NCBI GenBank assembly: GCA_028292435.1
Contig: JAQGMI010000062.1
Coordinates: 1 to 64,000, forward strand
From: Betaproteobacteria bacterium
GTDB lineage: Bacteria; Pseudomonadota; Gammaproteobacteria; Burkholderiales; SG8-41
Reading direction: 5' to 3'
Length of the DNA: 64,000 nucleotides
Shown: positions 33,190 to 41,898 of the stretch, piece by piece
Position numbering within the stretch: position 1 is the first letter of the stretch
Layout: each line of letters begins with the position of its first letter
The notes under the pieces: model-generated
What the model saw: only the letters and a program-made list of their open reading frames with translations
Told to the model about the DNA's origin: nothing
Databases searched by the model: none
Made by a program: the position numbers and the translations under genes

Positions 33190-35679
33190 ATGCAAGCCAA
33201 TAACCCGTTTATCGTGCGCAAGGCTGCCGTGCTTGGCGCCGGCGTCATGGGCGCGCAAATCGCCGCTCATCTGGTCAATGCCAACGTCGAAGCGCTGCTG
33301 TTCGAATTGCCCGCCAAAGAAGGCGATCCCAACGGCAATGTCATAAAGGCGATCGACAACCTTAAAAAGCTCGAGCCCAGTCCGCTCGCAGTCGCGCGCA
33401 AGGCGGCCATGATCAGGCCGGCCAATTACGAACAGCACCTCGAACTCCTGCGCGAATGCGACGTCGTGATCGAAGCGATTTCCGAACGTATGGACTGGAA
33501 GACCGACCTCTACCGCAAGGTCGCGCCGTACCTCGGCGAGCACGCGATCTTCGCCAGCAACACCTCCGGCCTTTCGATCAACACGCTCGCGCAGGCGTTT
33601 CCCGAGAACCTGCGCCATCGTTTCTGCGGCGTGCATTTTTTCAATCCGCCGCGTTACATGCATCTTGTCGAGCTGATCGCGTGCGACCGCACCGAGCCGT
33701 CGCTGCTCGACGATCTCGAAAAATTTCTCGTCACCACGCTCGGCAAAGGCGTGATCCGCGCCAAGGACACGCCGAATTTCATCGCCAACCGCGTCGGCGT
33801 CTTTTCGATGCTGGCGACGATCCATCACGCGCAGCAATTCGGCCTCGGCTTTGACGTTGTCGATGCACTGACCGGGCCGCTGATCGGCCGGCCGAAGAGC
33901 GCGACCTTTCGTACCGCCGACGTCGTCGGGCTCGATACGTTCGCACATGTCGTCAAAACGATGGCCGACACGCTGCCTGACGATCCGTGGCACAAACATT
34001 ATGCGACGCCGGACTGGCTCAAAAAACTGATCGACAGCGGCGCGCTCGGGCAGAAAACGAAGCGCGGCGTCTATCAGAAAGTCGGTAAGGACATCCAGGT
34101 GCTCGACGTGGCCTCGGGCAGTTACCGCGTGGGCGGCGGCAAGGCCGACGAGCAGGTCGTCGAAATTCTCAAAAACAAAAACCCGGCGGAAAAGTTCGCG
34201 CAGCTCCATGCCTCAACCCATCCGCAGGCGCAATTTTTGTGGGCTATCTTCAGGGACACATTTCAATATTGCGCGGTGCACCTCGCCGACATCGCCGAAA
34301 ATGCGCGCGATCTGGACCTTGCGATTCGCTGGGGCTTCGGCTGGAATCAGGGGCCGTTTGAGATCTGGCAGGCCGCGGGGTGGCGCGAGGTGGCGCAGTG
34401 GCTCGCCGAAGACATCAAGGGCGGCAAGACGATGACCGCGGCGCCGTTGCCGGCGTGGGTCACCGAACCACAACGCACCGGCGTGCATACGCCGGAAGGT
34501 TCGTATTCGCCGGCGACACAATCGAATATTCCGCGCTCGACGCTGCCGGTTTATCAGCGTCAACTGTTTCCCGACCGCGTGCTCGGCGAGCGGGCGCAAT
34601 ATGGACAGACGATATTCGAGACCGACGCCGTGCGCTGCTGGCACACGGGGGACGATATTGCGATTGTCAGTTTCAAGAGCCGCATGCACGCAATCGGCGA
34701 CGACGTGCTCGATGGCGTACTGCAGGCCATCGAGGAGGCCGAGCGTAATTACGCGGCGCTCGTCATCTGGCAAACCGAGCCGCCGTTTTCGGTCGGCGCC
34801 AACCTCAAGAAAACCCCGGCAGGCGGCGGTCAGCCGACGAAGCCGTCGGCGGCCGGCGCGTTCTTCAAGAAATTCAAGCGCGCCGCGGAGTCGGCCGTGT
34901 TGAAAGCGGCGCGTACCCTGAACGTTGCCGACCAGCTGATGGCGGGCAAACTCGCCGAAGTCGAACGCCTGGTCGAGCAGTTTCAGTTCACCTCGCAGGA
35001 ACTGCGCTACTCGATGGTGCCGACGGTTGCGGCGGTCGATGGCTTTGCGTTCGGCGGCGGCTGCGAATTCGTGATGCATTGCGATCGCGCGGTGGCCACG
35101 ATGGAAAGCTACATCGGGCTCGTCGAAGTCGGCGTGGGGCTCCTGCCGGCAGGCGGCGGTTGCAAAGAATTCGTGATGCGCGCAGCGCAGGAAGCCAAAG
35201 GCGGCGATTCGTTCCCGTTCGTGCGGCGCTACTTCGAAGCGGTGGCAATGGCGCAGGTCGGCCGCAGCGCCGAGCATGCGCGCGAGATCGGTTATCTGCG
35301 CCCGAGCGACCGCATCGTGATGAATCGGTTCGAGCTGCTGGCGGTTGCCAAAGCGGAAGCGCGCATGCTGGCCGAAGCCGGTTACCGGCCGCCGCTCAAG
35401 TTGCGCGACATCCCGGTGCTCGGCCGCTCGGCGGCCGCGACGATCAAGGCGTACATCGCGAATATGTACGCGGGCAAATTCATCTCGGAACACGATTACC
35501 TGATCGGCTGCAAGATCGCCGAAGTGATGACCGGCGGCGACGTCGACGCCGGCAGCCTGGTCGACGAACAATGGCTGCTCGATCTCGAGCGCAAGCATTT
35601 CATGGAACTGCTCGCGACCGAAAAGACGCAGGCGCGCATCGAGCAGATGCTGAAAACCGGCAAGCCCTTGAGGAACTAG
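33190..35679 (+). CDS. Bifunctional 3-hydroxyacyl-CoA dehydrogenase / enoyl-CoA hydratase (FadN-like)
   Basis: 829 residues. The order is dehydrogenase first, crotonase last, as in Bacillus FadN, and opposite to FadB/FadJ. Residues 1-300: Rossmann motif GAGVMGAQIAAHLVNANVE, FASNTSGLSINTLAQ, GVHFFNPPRYMHLVE (HAD active-site region with His in VHFFNPP). About 330-450: C-terminal dehydrogenase helices. From about 490: crotonase domain with VGANLKKTPAGGGQ, VDGFAFGGGCEFVMHCDRAV and GLVEVGVGLLPAGGGCKEF, the Glu of LVEVG being the catalytic acid. It carries out hydration and NAD-dependent oxidation. It forms a two-gene unit with the thiolase 21 bases downstream, the usual FadNA arrangement. Confidence 0.93.
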   Translation: MQANNPFIVRKAAVLGAGVMGAQIAAHLVNANVEALLFELPAKEGDPNGNVIKAIDNLKKLEPSPLAVARKAAMIRPANYEQHLELLRECDVVIEAISERMDWKTDLYRKVAPYLGEHAIFASNTSGLSINTLAQAFPENLRHRFCGVHFFNPPRYMHLVELIACDRTEPSLLDDLEKFLVTTLGKGVIRAKDTPNFIANRVGVFSMLATIHHAQQFGLGFDVVDALTGPLIGRPKSATFRTADVVGLDTFAHVVKTMADTLPDDPWHKHYATPDWLKKLIDSGALGQKTKRGVYQKVGKDIQVLDVASGSYRVGGGKADEQVVEILKNKNPAEKFAQLHASTHPQAQFLWAIFRDTFQYCAVHLADIAENARDLDLAIRWGFGWNQGPFEIWQAAGWREVAQWLAEDIKGGKTMTAAPLPAWVTEPQRTGVHTPEGSYSPATQSNIPRSTLPVYQRQLFPDRVLGERAQYGQTIFETDAVRCWHTGDDIAIVSFKSRMHAIGDDVLDGVLQAIEEAERNYAALVIWQTEPPFSVGANLKKTPAGGGQPTKPSAAGAFFKKFKRAAESAVLKAARTLNVADQLMAGKLAEVERLVEQFQFTSQELRYSMVPTVAAVDGFAFGGGCEFVMHCDRAVATMESYIGLVEVGVGLLPAGGGCKEFVMRAAQEAKGGDSFPFVRRYFEAVAMAQVGRSAEHAREIGYLRPSDRIVMNRFELLAVAKAEARMLAEAGYRPPLKLRDIPVLGRSAAATIKAYIANMYAGKFISEHDYLIGCKIAEVMTGGDVDAGSLVDEQWLLDLERKHFMELLATEKTQARIEQMLKTGKPLRN

Positions 35680-35700
35680 GATGCTGTACGGAGAGCCATC

Positions 35701-36900
35701 ATGAGCCAGCAAAAACAGGATGCCTACATCGTCGCCGCGACGCGCACGCCGGTTGGCAAGGCACCGCGCGGCATGTTTCGCAACACGCGGCCCGACGATA
35801 TGCTCGCGTTCGTGCTGAAATCAGTCATCGCACAATGTCCGGGCATCGATACCGGCGCGGTTGACGATGTCATCGTCGGTTGCGCGATGCCGGAAGCTGA
35901 GCAGGGAATGAACGTCGCGCGCATCGGTCTTCTGCTCGCCGGGCTGCCGAACTCGGTGCCTGGCATGACGTTGAACCGGTTTTGCTCGTCGGGCGTGCAG
36001 GCGATTGCGCAGGCCGCCGACCGCATCCGGCTGGGCGAAGCGGATGTCATGATTGCCGCCGGCACCGAAAGCATGAGCATGGTGCCGATGGGCGGCAACA
36101 AGCCGTCCTTCAGTCCGGCGATTTTCGAGAAAGACGAAAATATCGCGATTGGCTATGGCATGGGTATTACCGCCGAGAACGTCGCCCGGCAATGGAACAT
36201 CACGCGCGAGCAGCAGGACCTGTTTGCGGCCGAAAGCCATCGGCGGGCGCTGCGCGCGACCGATGCGGGTGAATTCAAGGATGAGATCTCTCCGTACGAC
36301 ATTGTCGACCGGCAGCCCGACCTGATCACGCGCGAAGTCGCAGTCAAGCATCGGCTCGCAACCGCCGACGAAGGCCCGCGCCGCGATACATCGCCGGAAG
36401 GGCTCGCGAGGTTAAAGCCGGTGTTTCTGAACAAGGGCAGCGTGACTGCCGGCAACAGCTCGCAGATGTCGGATGGCGCCGCCGCGGTCGTATTGATGAG
36501 CGAATCAGCCATGAAGCGGTTCAATTTGTCGCCGCTGGGCCGTTTCCTCGGCTATGCGGTGGCGGGTGTGCCGCCCGAAATCATGGGCATCGGGCCGGTC
36601 AAGGCGATTCCCAAAGTATTGCAGCAAGTCGGTTTGCGGCTGGACGACATGGACTGGATCGAGCTCAATGAGGCGTTCGCCGCGCAGTCGCTCGCCGTCA
36701 TCAAGGAACTTGCGCTCGATCCGAGCAAGATAAACCCGCTCGGCGGCGCGATCGCGCTCGGGCACCCGTTGGGCGCCACTGGGGCAGTGCGCGCCGCCAC
36801 GCTCCTGCACGGCATCCGCCGCCAGAAAAAGAAGTACGGCATGATAACGATGTGCATCGGTACCGGCATGGGCGCCGCAGGCGTATTCGAGGCACTCTGA
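35701..36900 (+). CDS. fadA: Acetyl-CoA acyltransferase (thiolase, FadA-like)
   Basis: 399 residues. All thiolase catalytic sites are visible: nucleophile Cys in LNRFCSSGVQAIAQ, His in ALGHPLGATGA, and proton-shuttle Cys in MCIGTGMGAAG; NEAFAAQSLAVIKEL is the Asn-containing motif. It thiolytically shortens 3-oxoacyl-CoA by acetyl-CoA, the last step of the cycle, and partners the FadN-like protein upstream. The ATG at 35701 follows GGAGAGCC. It closes the fatty-acid locus. Confidence 0.95.
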   Translation: MSQQKQDAYIVAATRTPVGKAPRGMFRNTRPDDMLAFVLKSVIAQCPGIDTGAVDDVIVGCAMPEAEQGMNVARIGLLLAGLPNSVPGMTLNRFCSSGVQAIAQAADRIRLGEADVMIAAGTESMSMVPMGGNKPSFSPAIFEKDENIAIGYGMGITAENVARQWNITREQQDLFAAESHRRALRATDAGEFKDEISPYDIVDRQPDLITREVAVKHRLATADEGPRRDTSPEGLARLKPVFLNKGSVTAGNSSQMSDGAAAVVLMSESAMKRFNLSPLGRFLGYAVAGVPPEIMGIGPVKAIPKVLQQVGLRLDDMDWIELNEAFAAQSLAVIKELALDPSKINPLGGAIALGHPLGATGAVRAATLLHGIRRQKKKYGMITMCIGTGMGAAGVFEAL

Positions 36901-36934
36901 TACACTTCGCGTCTTCAGGGAAAAGCGAATATCA

Positions 36935-37528
36935 ATGAAAAATATCTGGGCCGCTGTTCTGCTGGTTGCGGCAGTCGGGTTTTCCACCGCTCGCGCTGCC
37001 GACATCGACGGCATTAAAATCGAAGATAAAGTGGTGCTCGCCAAAGGCGTGCCCGAACTCGTGCTCAACGGCGCCGGGTTGCGGCACAAGTTTGCCTTCA
37101 TCAAGGTTTACATCGGCAGCCTGTATCTCGCGCAGAAAAAAAGCGACAACGAGGCGATTTTCGCCGACCCGGGTCCCAAGCGGGTGTCGATGCATATATT
37201 GTCGAGTGAAGTCACCGCCAACGACCTCATCTCGTCGATGAACAACGCGCTCGCCGTTAACCTGTCGCCGCACGAACTCGCGTTGATCGAGAAACGCATT
37301 CGCGATCTGAATACGATGATGAGTTCGTTAAAGTCGATCAGCAAGGGCAGCGTCGTGAACCTGGATTACCTGCCGGACGTCGGCACGCGGATCATCGTCG
37401 ATGGCCAGGAGCGCATCACGATTCCCGGCGAAGATTTTTTCCGCGCGATGCTGCACATCTGGATCGGCAACAAGCCCGTTGACGGTCGCCTGCGCGACGC
37501 GATGCTGGGCAAGGGTTCGGCCAAATAG
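36935..37528 (+). CDS. Chalcone-isomerase-like periplasmic protein
   Basis: 197 residues with a signal peptide (KNIWAAVLLVAAVGFSTARA). The mature part has the bacterial chalcone isomerase-like pattern: LVLNGAGLRHKFAFIKVYIG SLYL region, MHILSSEVTANDL, and the end IPGEDFFRAMLHIWIGNKPV. In bacteria these proteins are exported and are not flavonoid enzymes; fatty-acid binding has been proposed for the non-catalytic fold members in plants. Lying right after thiolase (34 bases), it may belong to the fatty-acid locus. Function uncertain. Confidence 0.85.
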   Translation: MKNIWAAVLLVAAVGFSTARAADIDGIKIEDKVVLAKGVPELVLNGAGLRHKFAFIKVYIGSLYLAQKKSDNEAIFADPGPKRVSMHILSSEVTANDLISSMNNALAVNLSPHELALIEKRIRDLNTMMSSLKSISKGSVVNLDYLPDVGTRIIVDGQERITIPGEDFFRAMLHIWIGNKPVDGRLRDAMLGKGSAK

Positions 37529-37654
37529 CGCCGCATCATCGCGGACGCAAGTCGTCCGCATGGTTTAACCGCCGATCGCCGCCTTGGGGCGATCACAGCG
37601 CGATGCAAGCCTGTTAGAATCGCGGCTCTCAAAAATAAACAAAAAGCCGCCGCA

Positions 37655-39664
37655 ATGGTTCTTTACGCCACCGCCATCTTTCTTGGCGCGTTCCTGCTGT
37701 TTCTGGTCCAACCGATTATTGCGAAGCAGATCCTTCCGTGGTTCGGCGGTTCCGCCGCGGTATGGGCGACCTGCATGGTGTTCTTTCAGATGGTGTTGCT
37801 CGTCGGCTATGCCTACGCGGACTTCGTCACCCGGCGCCTGACACCCAAGCGGCAGGCGATTTTGCACGTTGCGCTGCTCGTATTAAGTCTTGTCGTTCTG
37901 CCGATCACGCCGGACGTTGCGTGGAAGCCGCAGGGCGCTGAAAATCCGAGCTGGCGCATCCTGGGGCTGCTCGCGCTGACGATCGGCTTGCCGTATTTCA
38001 TTCTGTCGACGACAAGTCCGCTGCTGCAAGCGTGGTTCGCGCGGCGCTTCCAGCATGCGATTCCGTATCGGCTGTTTGCATTGTCTAATCTCGCTTCGTT
38101 GCTCGCGCTGCTCGCTTATCCGGTGATGATAGAGCCGTGGGTGACGACGCTCACGCAGTCGTACGCATGGTCGGTGTGTTATGCGTTGTTCGTGGTGTTG
38201 TGTGCTTATGCGGCGATCTCGAGCGCGCGCGTGGACGTCGCCGTGGCAACGCCGGCGGCCGCTGCGGAAACGACCATCGATCCGCCGCCGACGGGCTTGC
38301 GTCAAGTCACGTGGCTCACGCTCGCCGCAATGGCGTCGTTCCTGCTGCTCGCGTTCACCAATCACATTTGCCAGAACGTCGCTTCACTGCCGTTTCTGTG
38401 GATATTGCCGCTGTCGCTTTATCTCGCGACTTTCATCCTGTGTTTCGATCACCCGCGCTGGTATCACCGCAATGCCTTCCTGCTGCTCGCGACGATACTG
38501 CTGCCGGCAATGGCGTGGTATTCGGATTCGCTCAATCTGAAACTTGTGGTGCCGATGTACCTCGCCGGGCTTTTTGTGTGCTGCATGTTCTGCCACGGCG
38601 AGCTTGCGCTGCTCAAACCCGCGCCCCGGTATCTCACCCGTTACTACCTGATGATTTCGCTCGGCGGCGCGCTCGGCGGCCTCCTGGTCGGCATCGTGGC
38701 GCCCTACGTGCTGACCGGCTACTTCGAACTTGCGATCGGGCTCATTGCGTGCGCGTTGCTGCTCCTGTTCCGGACTTTCCGCATGGCGTGGTGGGTGATG
38801 CTGGTCTCGGCGGGAGTGGTCGGCGCGACCGCCTGGGGCGCCGGCAAAGCAATCGATCACCAGATATCCAATTCGCGCGTCATGATGCGCAATTTTTACA
38901 GCGTTCTCAAAACGCGCGAAAGTGAAGAGCCGACACCGTTCCGTTCGCTGGTGCACGGCGGCATCATGCACGGCGGCCAGCTGATGGATCCCCAATACCG
39001 CATGCGGCCGAGCACTTATTTTGGCGAGTCGAGCGGCTACGGCCGGATGTTCGCCAGTTTGCCGGACTCGCCGCGCAAGGTTGGCATCATCGGTCTGGGC
39101 GCGGGTTCGATCATCGCGTATGCGCGCAAGGGCGATACTTTCCGCTTTTACGAAATCAATCCGCAGGTCGTCGATGTCGCCAAGCGTGAATTCACGTTCA
39201 TGCAGGAGACGCCGTCGAAAATTGAAGTCGTGCTCGGCGACGGCCGCCTGAGTCTCGAGCGCGAACCCGACCAGCAATTCGATGTGCTCGCGATGGATGC
39301 GTTTTCCGGCGATTCGATTCCCATGCACTTATTGACGCGGCAGGCGATGGAAATTTACCTGCGGCACCTGAAGCCGGGCGGGGTGCTTGCGTTCCAGGCG
39401 ACCAACCGCTTCATCAATATCGCGCCGATCGTGGCAAGTCTCGCCGCCGAGTTCGGTTTGTCGGCGGTGCTCATTTCGGACCTGCCCGACAGCGAGGAGG
39501 GACCGAACTACTGGACCGCGAGCACCGACCAGGTAATCGTCACCTCCAATCTCAAACTGCTGGAAGCGGAGCCGATTCGAAGCGCGGCGAAACCGATTCC
39601 ATTGCCGGCCGGCTTTCGCGTATGGACGGACGACTTCAACAACCTATTGCGCGTACTCAAATAA
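37655..39664 (+). CDS. Fused MFS-like membrane domain / spermidine-synthase-like protein
   Basis: 669 residues. Residues 1-430 are hydrophobic with about twelve segments (LFLVQPIIAKQILPWFGGSA is the typical opening of this family). Residues about 470-660 are a spermidine-synthase-like methyltransferase fold: IGLGAGSIIAYARKGD (nucleotide loop), YEINPQVVDVAKREF (acidic residue), VVLGDGRLSLE and LAMDAFSGDSIPMHLL. Such fusions are widespread in proteobacteria; real polyamine synthesis is unproven for most, and the substrate could be a different aminopropyl acceptor or a membrane-bound molecule. A hairpin-like GCGGAC/GTCCGC (37541-37559) lies between the previous stop and this gene. Confidence 0.87.
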   Translation: MVLYATAIFLGAFLLFLVQPIIAKQILPWFGGSAAVWATCMVFFQMVLLVGYAYADFVTRRLTPKRQAILHVALLVLSLVVLPITPDVAWKPQGAENPSWRILGLLALTIGLPYFILSTTSPLLQAWFARRFQHAIPYRLFALSNLASLLALLAYPVMIEPWVTTLTQSYAWSVCYALFVVLCAYAAISSARVDVAVATPAAAAETTIDPPPTGLRQVTWLTLAAMASFLLLAFTNHICQNVASLPFLWILPLSLYLATFILCFDHPRWYHRNAFLLLATILLPAMAWYSDSLNLKLVVPMYLAGLFVCCMFCHGELALLKPAPRYLTRYYLMISLGGALGGLLVGIVAPYVLTGYFELAIGLIACALLLLFRTFRMAWWVMLVSAGVVGATAWGAGKAIDHQISNSRVMMRNFYSVLKTRESEEPTPFRSLVHGGIMHGGQLMDPQYRMRPSTYFGESSGYGRMFASLPDSPRKVGIIGLGAGSIIAYARKGDTFRFYEINPQVVDVAKREFTFMQETPSKIEVVLGDGRLSLEREPDQQFDVLAMDAFSGDSIPMHLLTRQAMEIYLRHLKPGGVLAFQATNRFINIAPIVASLAAEFGLSAVLISDLPDSEEGPNYWTASTDQVIVTSNLKLLEAEPIRSAAKPIPLPAGFRVWTDDFNNLLRVLK

Positions 39665-39759
39665 GCTTTTTTGTCGCGTCTGAAAATCGAGCTGCTCAAA
39701 AAATACGCAATCTGTTTAACGCGCAGGCGCGGTCAGCGTGTGCGGCTTTCAAACAGCAG

Positions 39760-39792
39760 TTTTACACAAGCTTATCCACAGATTCTGTGGAT
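39760..39792 (+). promoter_or_regulatory. DnaA-box cluster with perfect 9-bp palindrome
   Basis: TTTTACACA at 39760-39768 matches the relaxed DnaA consensus TTWTNCACA; TTATCCACA at 39772-39780 is the exact E. coli-type box. The second is part of a perfect inverted repeat, ATCCACAGA (39774-39782) and TCTGTGGAT (39784-39792), with one base between the arms. The region lies 95 bases past the MFS/spermidine-synthase stop and is not near dnaA or dnaN, so it is not an obvious origin. Confidence 0.65.
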
Positions 39793-39852
39793 GCTTTAGA
39801 CGCGCGGCGCCGGGCGCTTTTTACGGTGCCGCGATGAGCGTTAGTATTTTGA

Positions 39853-39881
39853 TTGACAAGAGCTTTATTGTTTTTTAGCAT
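39853..39881 (+). promoter_or_regulatory. Likely sigma-70 promoter for the MBL-fold gene
   Basis: TTGACA at 39853-39858 is a perfect -35 hexamer. After exactly 17 bases comes TAGCAT (39876-39881), four of six matches to the -10 consensus. It is the best promoter seen in the gap and faces the gene starting at 39963, giving a leader of about 75 bases. It could also drive the following catabolic cluster, since no later strong promoter stands out. Confidence 0.6.
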
Positions 39882-39962
39882 CGCCCCTCCATGCCGGTGA
39901 TCAGCGCTGCCAGAACGAGGTTTTGCACGCCGCCGGCGCCTACTCTTAGAAAAGCTGCAGCG

Positions 39963-40946
39963 ATGCGCGTTTGGCGGCGCCTGAAGACTGCTGGATTGTC
40001 GTTTGGCTGCTGCCTGCTTGCCCTCATGGCGGCGCCTGCGCCCGCTGCCGAAAGCACCGACCGCTTCGACAATTTTCGCATGCGCGAAGGCGTTCCGCTC
40101 CAGTTGAAAACGGTCGCGCCCGACCTTTATTTTTTATACGACGACCTGTCGTCGAACTCGGCGTTTCTCGTCACCGACGAAGGCGTGCTGGTCATCGATT
40201 CTCGCCAGCATCCGGCACACGGCCGCGATCTGCTCGAACGCATCCGCAAAATTACCGATAAGCCGGTCAGGTGGGTGATCAACACGCACGCGCATGGCGA
40301 TCACTATTACGGCAATCCCGCGTTCAAGGCGGCGGGCGCGACCATCATCGCGCATCGCGACGTGGCCGCCGGCATGATCAAGAACGAGCAGCTTGAATTC
40401 AAGCGGCGGCTCGCGTTCTTCAAGTCGCTCAACCTCGATCCCGCCGAAGTGAAAACCGTGCTGCCGGATCTGACCTTCGATTCGCGCGTCACGCTCAAGC
40501 TCGGCGGACGCATCGTTGAAATCATGTACCTGGGCCCCGGCCAGAATCCCGGCGACACGCTCGTTTATTTTCCGCACGGGCGCGCGCTTTATGTGGGCGG
40601 GCCGTTTGCCAACAACAACTGGTCGAACATGTCGTTTACGCCATCGATGGACGGCTGGATTGCATTGTTGAAAAAAATCGCCGCGATGGACAACGTGGAC
40701 CTGTTCCTTCCCGGCCACGGCGACGTGGGCAAACGGCAGGACGTTCTCGATGAGGCAGACATGCTCGCCGAAGTGCAGAAGAGCGTGAAAGCGGCCATCG
40801 CGGCCGGCATGAGCCGCGAGGACCTCGTCAAAAACCTGCGCTTTCCGCAATTCGCGAGCCGGCGCAACTACGATCGCATCGACGTGTTTCTCGAAGCGCT
40901 TTATCACCTGTATACCACCGGCAAACCGCTGTTTGCCTATCCGTAA
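39963..40946 (+). CDS. Metallo-beta-lactamase-fold hydrolase with substituted metal ligands
   Basis: 327 residues from the ATG at 39963, followed by a signal peptide ending APAPAAE; an earlier ATG at 39891 would precede this with no signal. The motif NTHAHGDHYYG supplies His109, His111, Asp113, His114. Where related enzymes have GHT (third-site His), this one has GPGQNPGD, so Gln194; where the bridging Asp (GD) is expected, it has VGGPF, so Gly213. The last His252 (PGHGDV) is kept. It may bind one metal or none, or use a different set. It is an exported protein at the head of the 40-62 kb run. No specific reaction can be named. Confidence 0.8.
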   Translation: MRVWRRLKTAGLSFGCCLLALMAAPAPAAESTDRFDNFRMREGVPLQLKTVAPDLYFLYDDLSSNSAFLVTDEGVLVIDSRQHPAHGRDLLERIRKITDKPVRWVINTHAHGDHYYGNPAFKAAGATIIAHRDVAAGMIKNEQLEFKRRLAFFKSLNLDPAEVKTVLPDLTFDSRVTLKLGGRIVEIMYLGPGQNPGDTLVYFPHGRALYVGGPFANNNWSNMSFTPSMDGWIALLKKIAAMDNVDLFLPGHGDVGKRQDVLDEADMLAEVQKSVKAAIAAGMSREDLVKNLRFPQFASRRNYDRIDVFLEALYHLYTTGKPLFAYP

Positions 40947-40972
40947 TTACACTGCTTCAACAGGATAATTTG

Positions 40973-41881
40973 ATGCCGAAATCAGCCGCAATGCCCACGC
41001 TGCGATTCGCAGTGATCTCGGAGGGCGTGTATTCGTGGCCGCTGTACGTCGCGCAGGCGCATCGTTTATTCGAGCGTGAAGGCGTACAGGTCGACGTGAC
41101 GGTCACCGGCTCCTCGACGCTGCAACTGCAAAAAATGATCGCCGGCGAATACGACGTCGGTCTGCAGCAATCGGACCACATCGTGCGCGGCGTCGAGCAG
41201 GGCTCTGATCTGTTCATTTTCATGGCCCACGGCCTGGCGCCTGAACTCACGCTGGTCGCGGCGCCTGAAATCGAAAGCTTTGCCGATTTGAAAGGCCGCG
41301 ACATCGCGGTCGACGGCGCGCGCACCGGGTATGCGCTGCTGCTGCGTAAATGGCTCGCTGACCAGGGTCTTGGCGACGGTGCTTACCGATTTGTCGAAAT
41401 CGGCGGTTCGCGCGAGCGTTTCGATTCGCTGAAATCCGGCGCGACCGTCGCCAGCCTGCTCAATCCCCCGTTCGACCGCAATTTGCTGGCTGAAGGCTTC
41501 AAAAGCCTCGGCACGACTGGCGAGTATTTCCCGACATATCCGGGTTCGATTGCCGCCGCGCGCCGCAGCTGGGTAGCGCAGAACGAGCCGGCTTTGCTCG
41601 CTTACATCCGCGGTTTCGATGCAGGCTATGCATGGTTGAAGGACCGGCGCAATAAAGAGGCCGCTATTGGACTGCTGCCCGCGCGGCTCAATATCGATCG
41701 CGTTACTGCCGATGAGGCCTATGAGCAGATCGCGACGCTGCCGCTGCCCGCGATTTCCGCGGATGGATTGCGGCAGGTGATCGACATCGTCTGGACATCC
41801 GAGGCTCGCCACGGCGCGCAGGGTGCAACCTCAAAATACATGGACTTGTCATACGTCAATAAAGTACGCGATACACGCTGA
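40973..41881 (+). CDS. NMT1/SsuA-like substrate-binding protein without signal peptide
   Basis: 302 residues from the ATG at 40973 (AGGA eight bases upstream). It has the NMT1/THI5-like fold seen in ABC binding proteins for sulfonates, taurine, nitrate and pyrimidine precursors: AVISEGVYSWPLYVAQAHRL, FEREGVQVDVTVTGSS, GEYDVGLQQSDHIVRG, ALLLRKWLADQG. No N-terminal hydrophobic signal is present; the binding domain begins almost at residue 1. No cognate permease or ATPase gene is near. So it may act in the cytosol, as a sensor or an enzyme of the THI5 type, or rely on a distant transporter. The role is unknown. Confidence 0.78.
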   Translation: MPKSAAMPTLRFAVISEGVYSWPLYVAQAHRLFEREGVQVDVTVTGSSTLQLQKMIAGEYDVGLQQSDHIVRGVEQGSDLFIFMAHGLAPELTLVAAPEIESFADLKGRDIAVDGARTGYALLLRKWLADQGLGDGAYRFVEIGGSRERFDSLKSGATVASLLNPPFDRNLLAEGFKSLGTTGEYFPTYPGSIAAARRSWVAQNEPALLAYIRGFDAGYAWLKDRRNKEAAIGLLPARLNIDRVTADEAYEQIATLPLPAISADGLRQVIDIVWTSEARHGAQGATSKYMDLSYVNKVRDTR

Positions 41882-41898
41882 TATGCTCACCAAACCCT

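Noticed and set aside
36935..37528. The chalcone-isomerase-like gene as part of flavonoid metabolism
   Set aside because: It is exported, and bacterial members of this family are not known to act on chalcones; the setting is fatty-acid degradation.
37655..39664. The spermidine-synthase domain as proof of polyamine biosynthesis
   Set aside because: Fused MFS/spermidine-synthase proteins are common and their reaction is mostly unproven; no speD or speA is nearby.
39760..39792. The DnaA boxes as an origin of replication
   Set aside because: No dnaA, dnaN, gidA or AT-rich unwinding region nearby, and only two good boxes. Kept as a regulatory or titration site.
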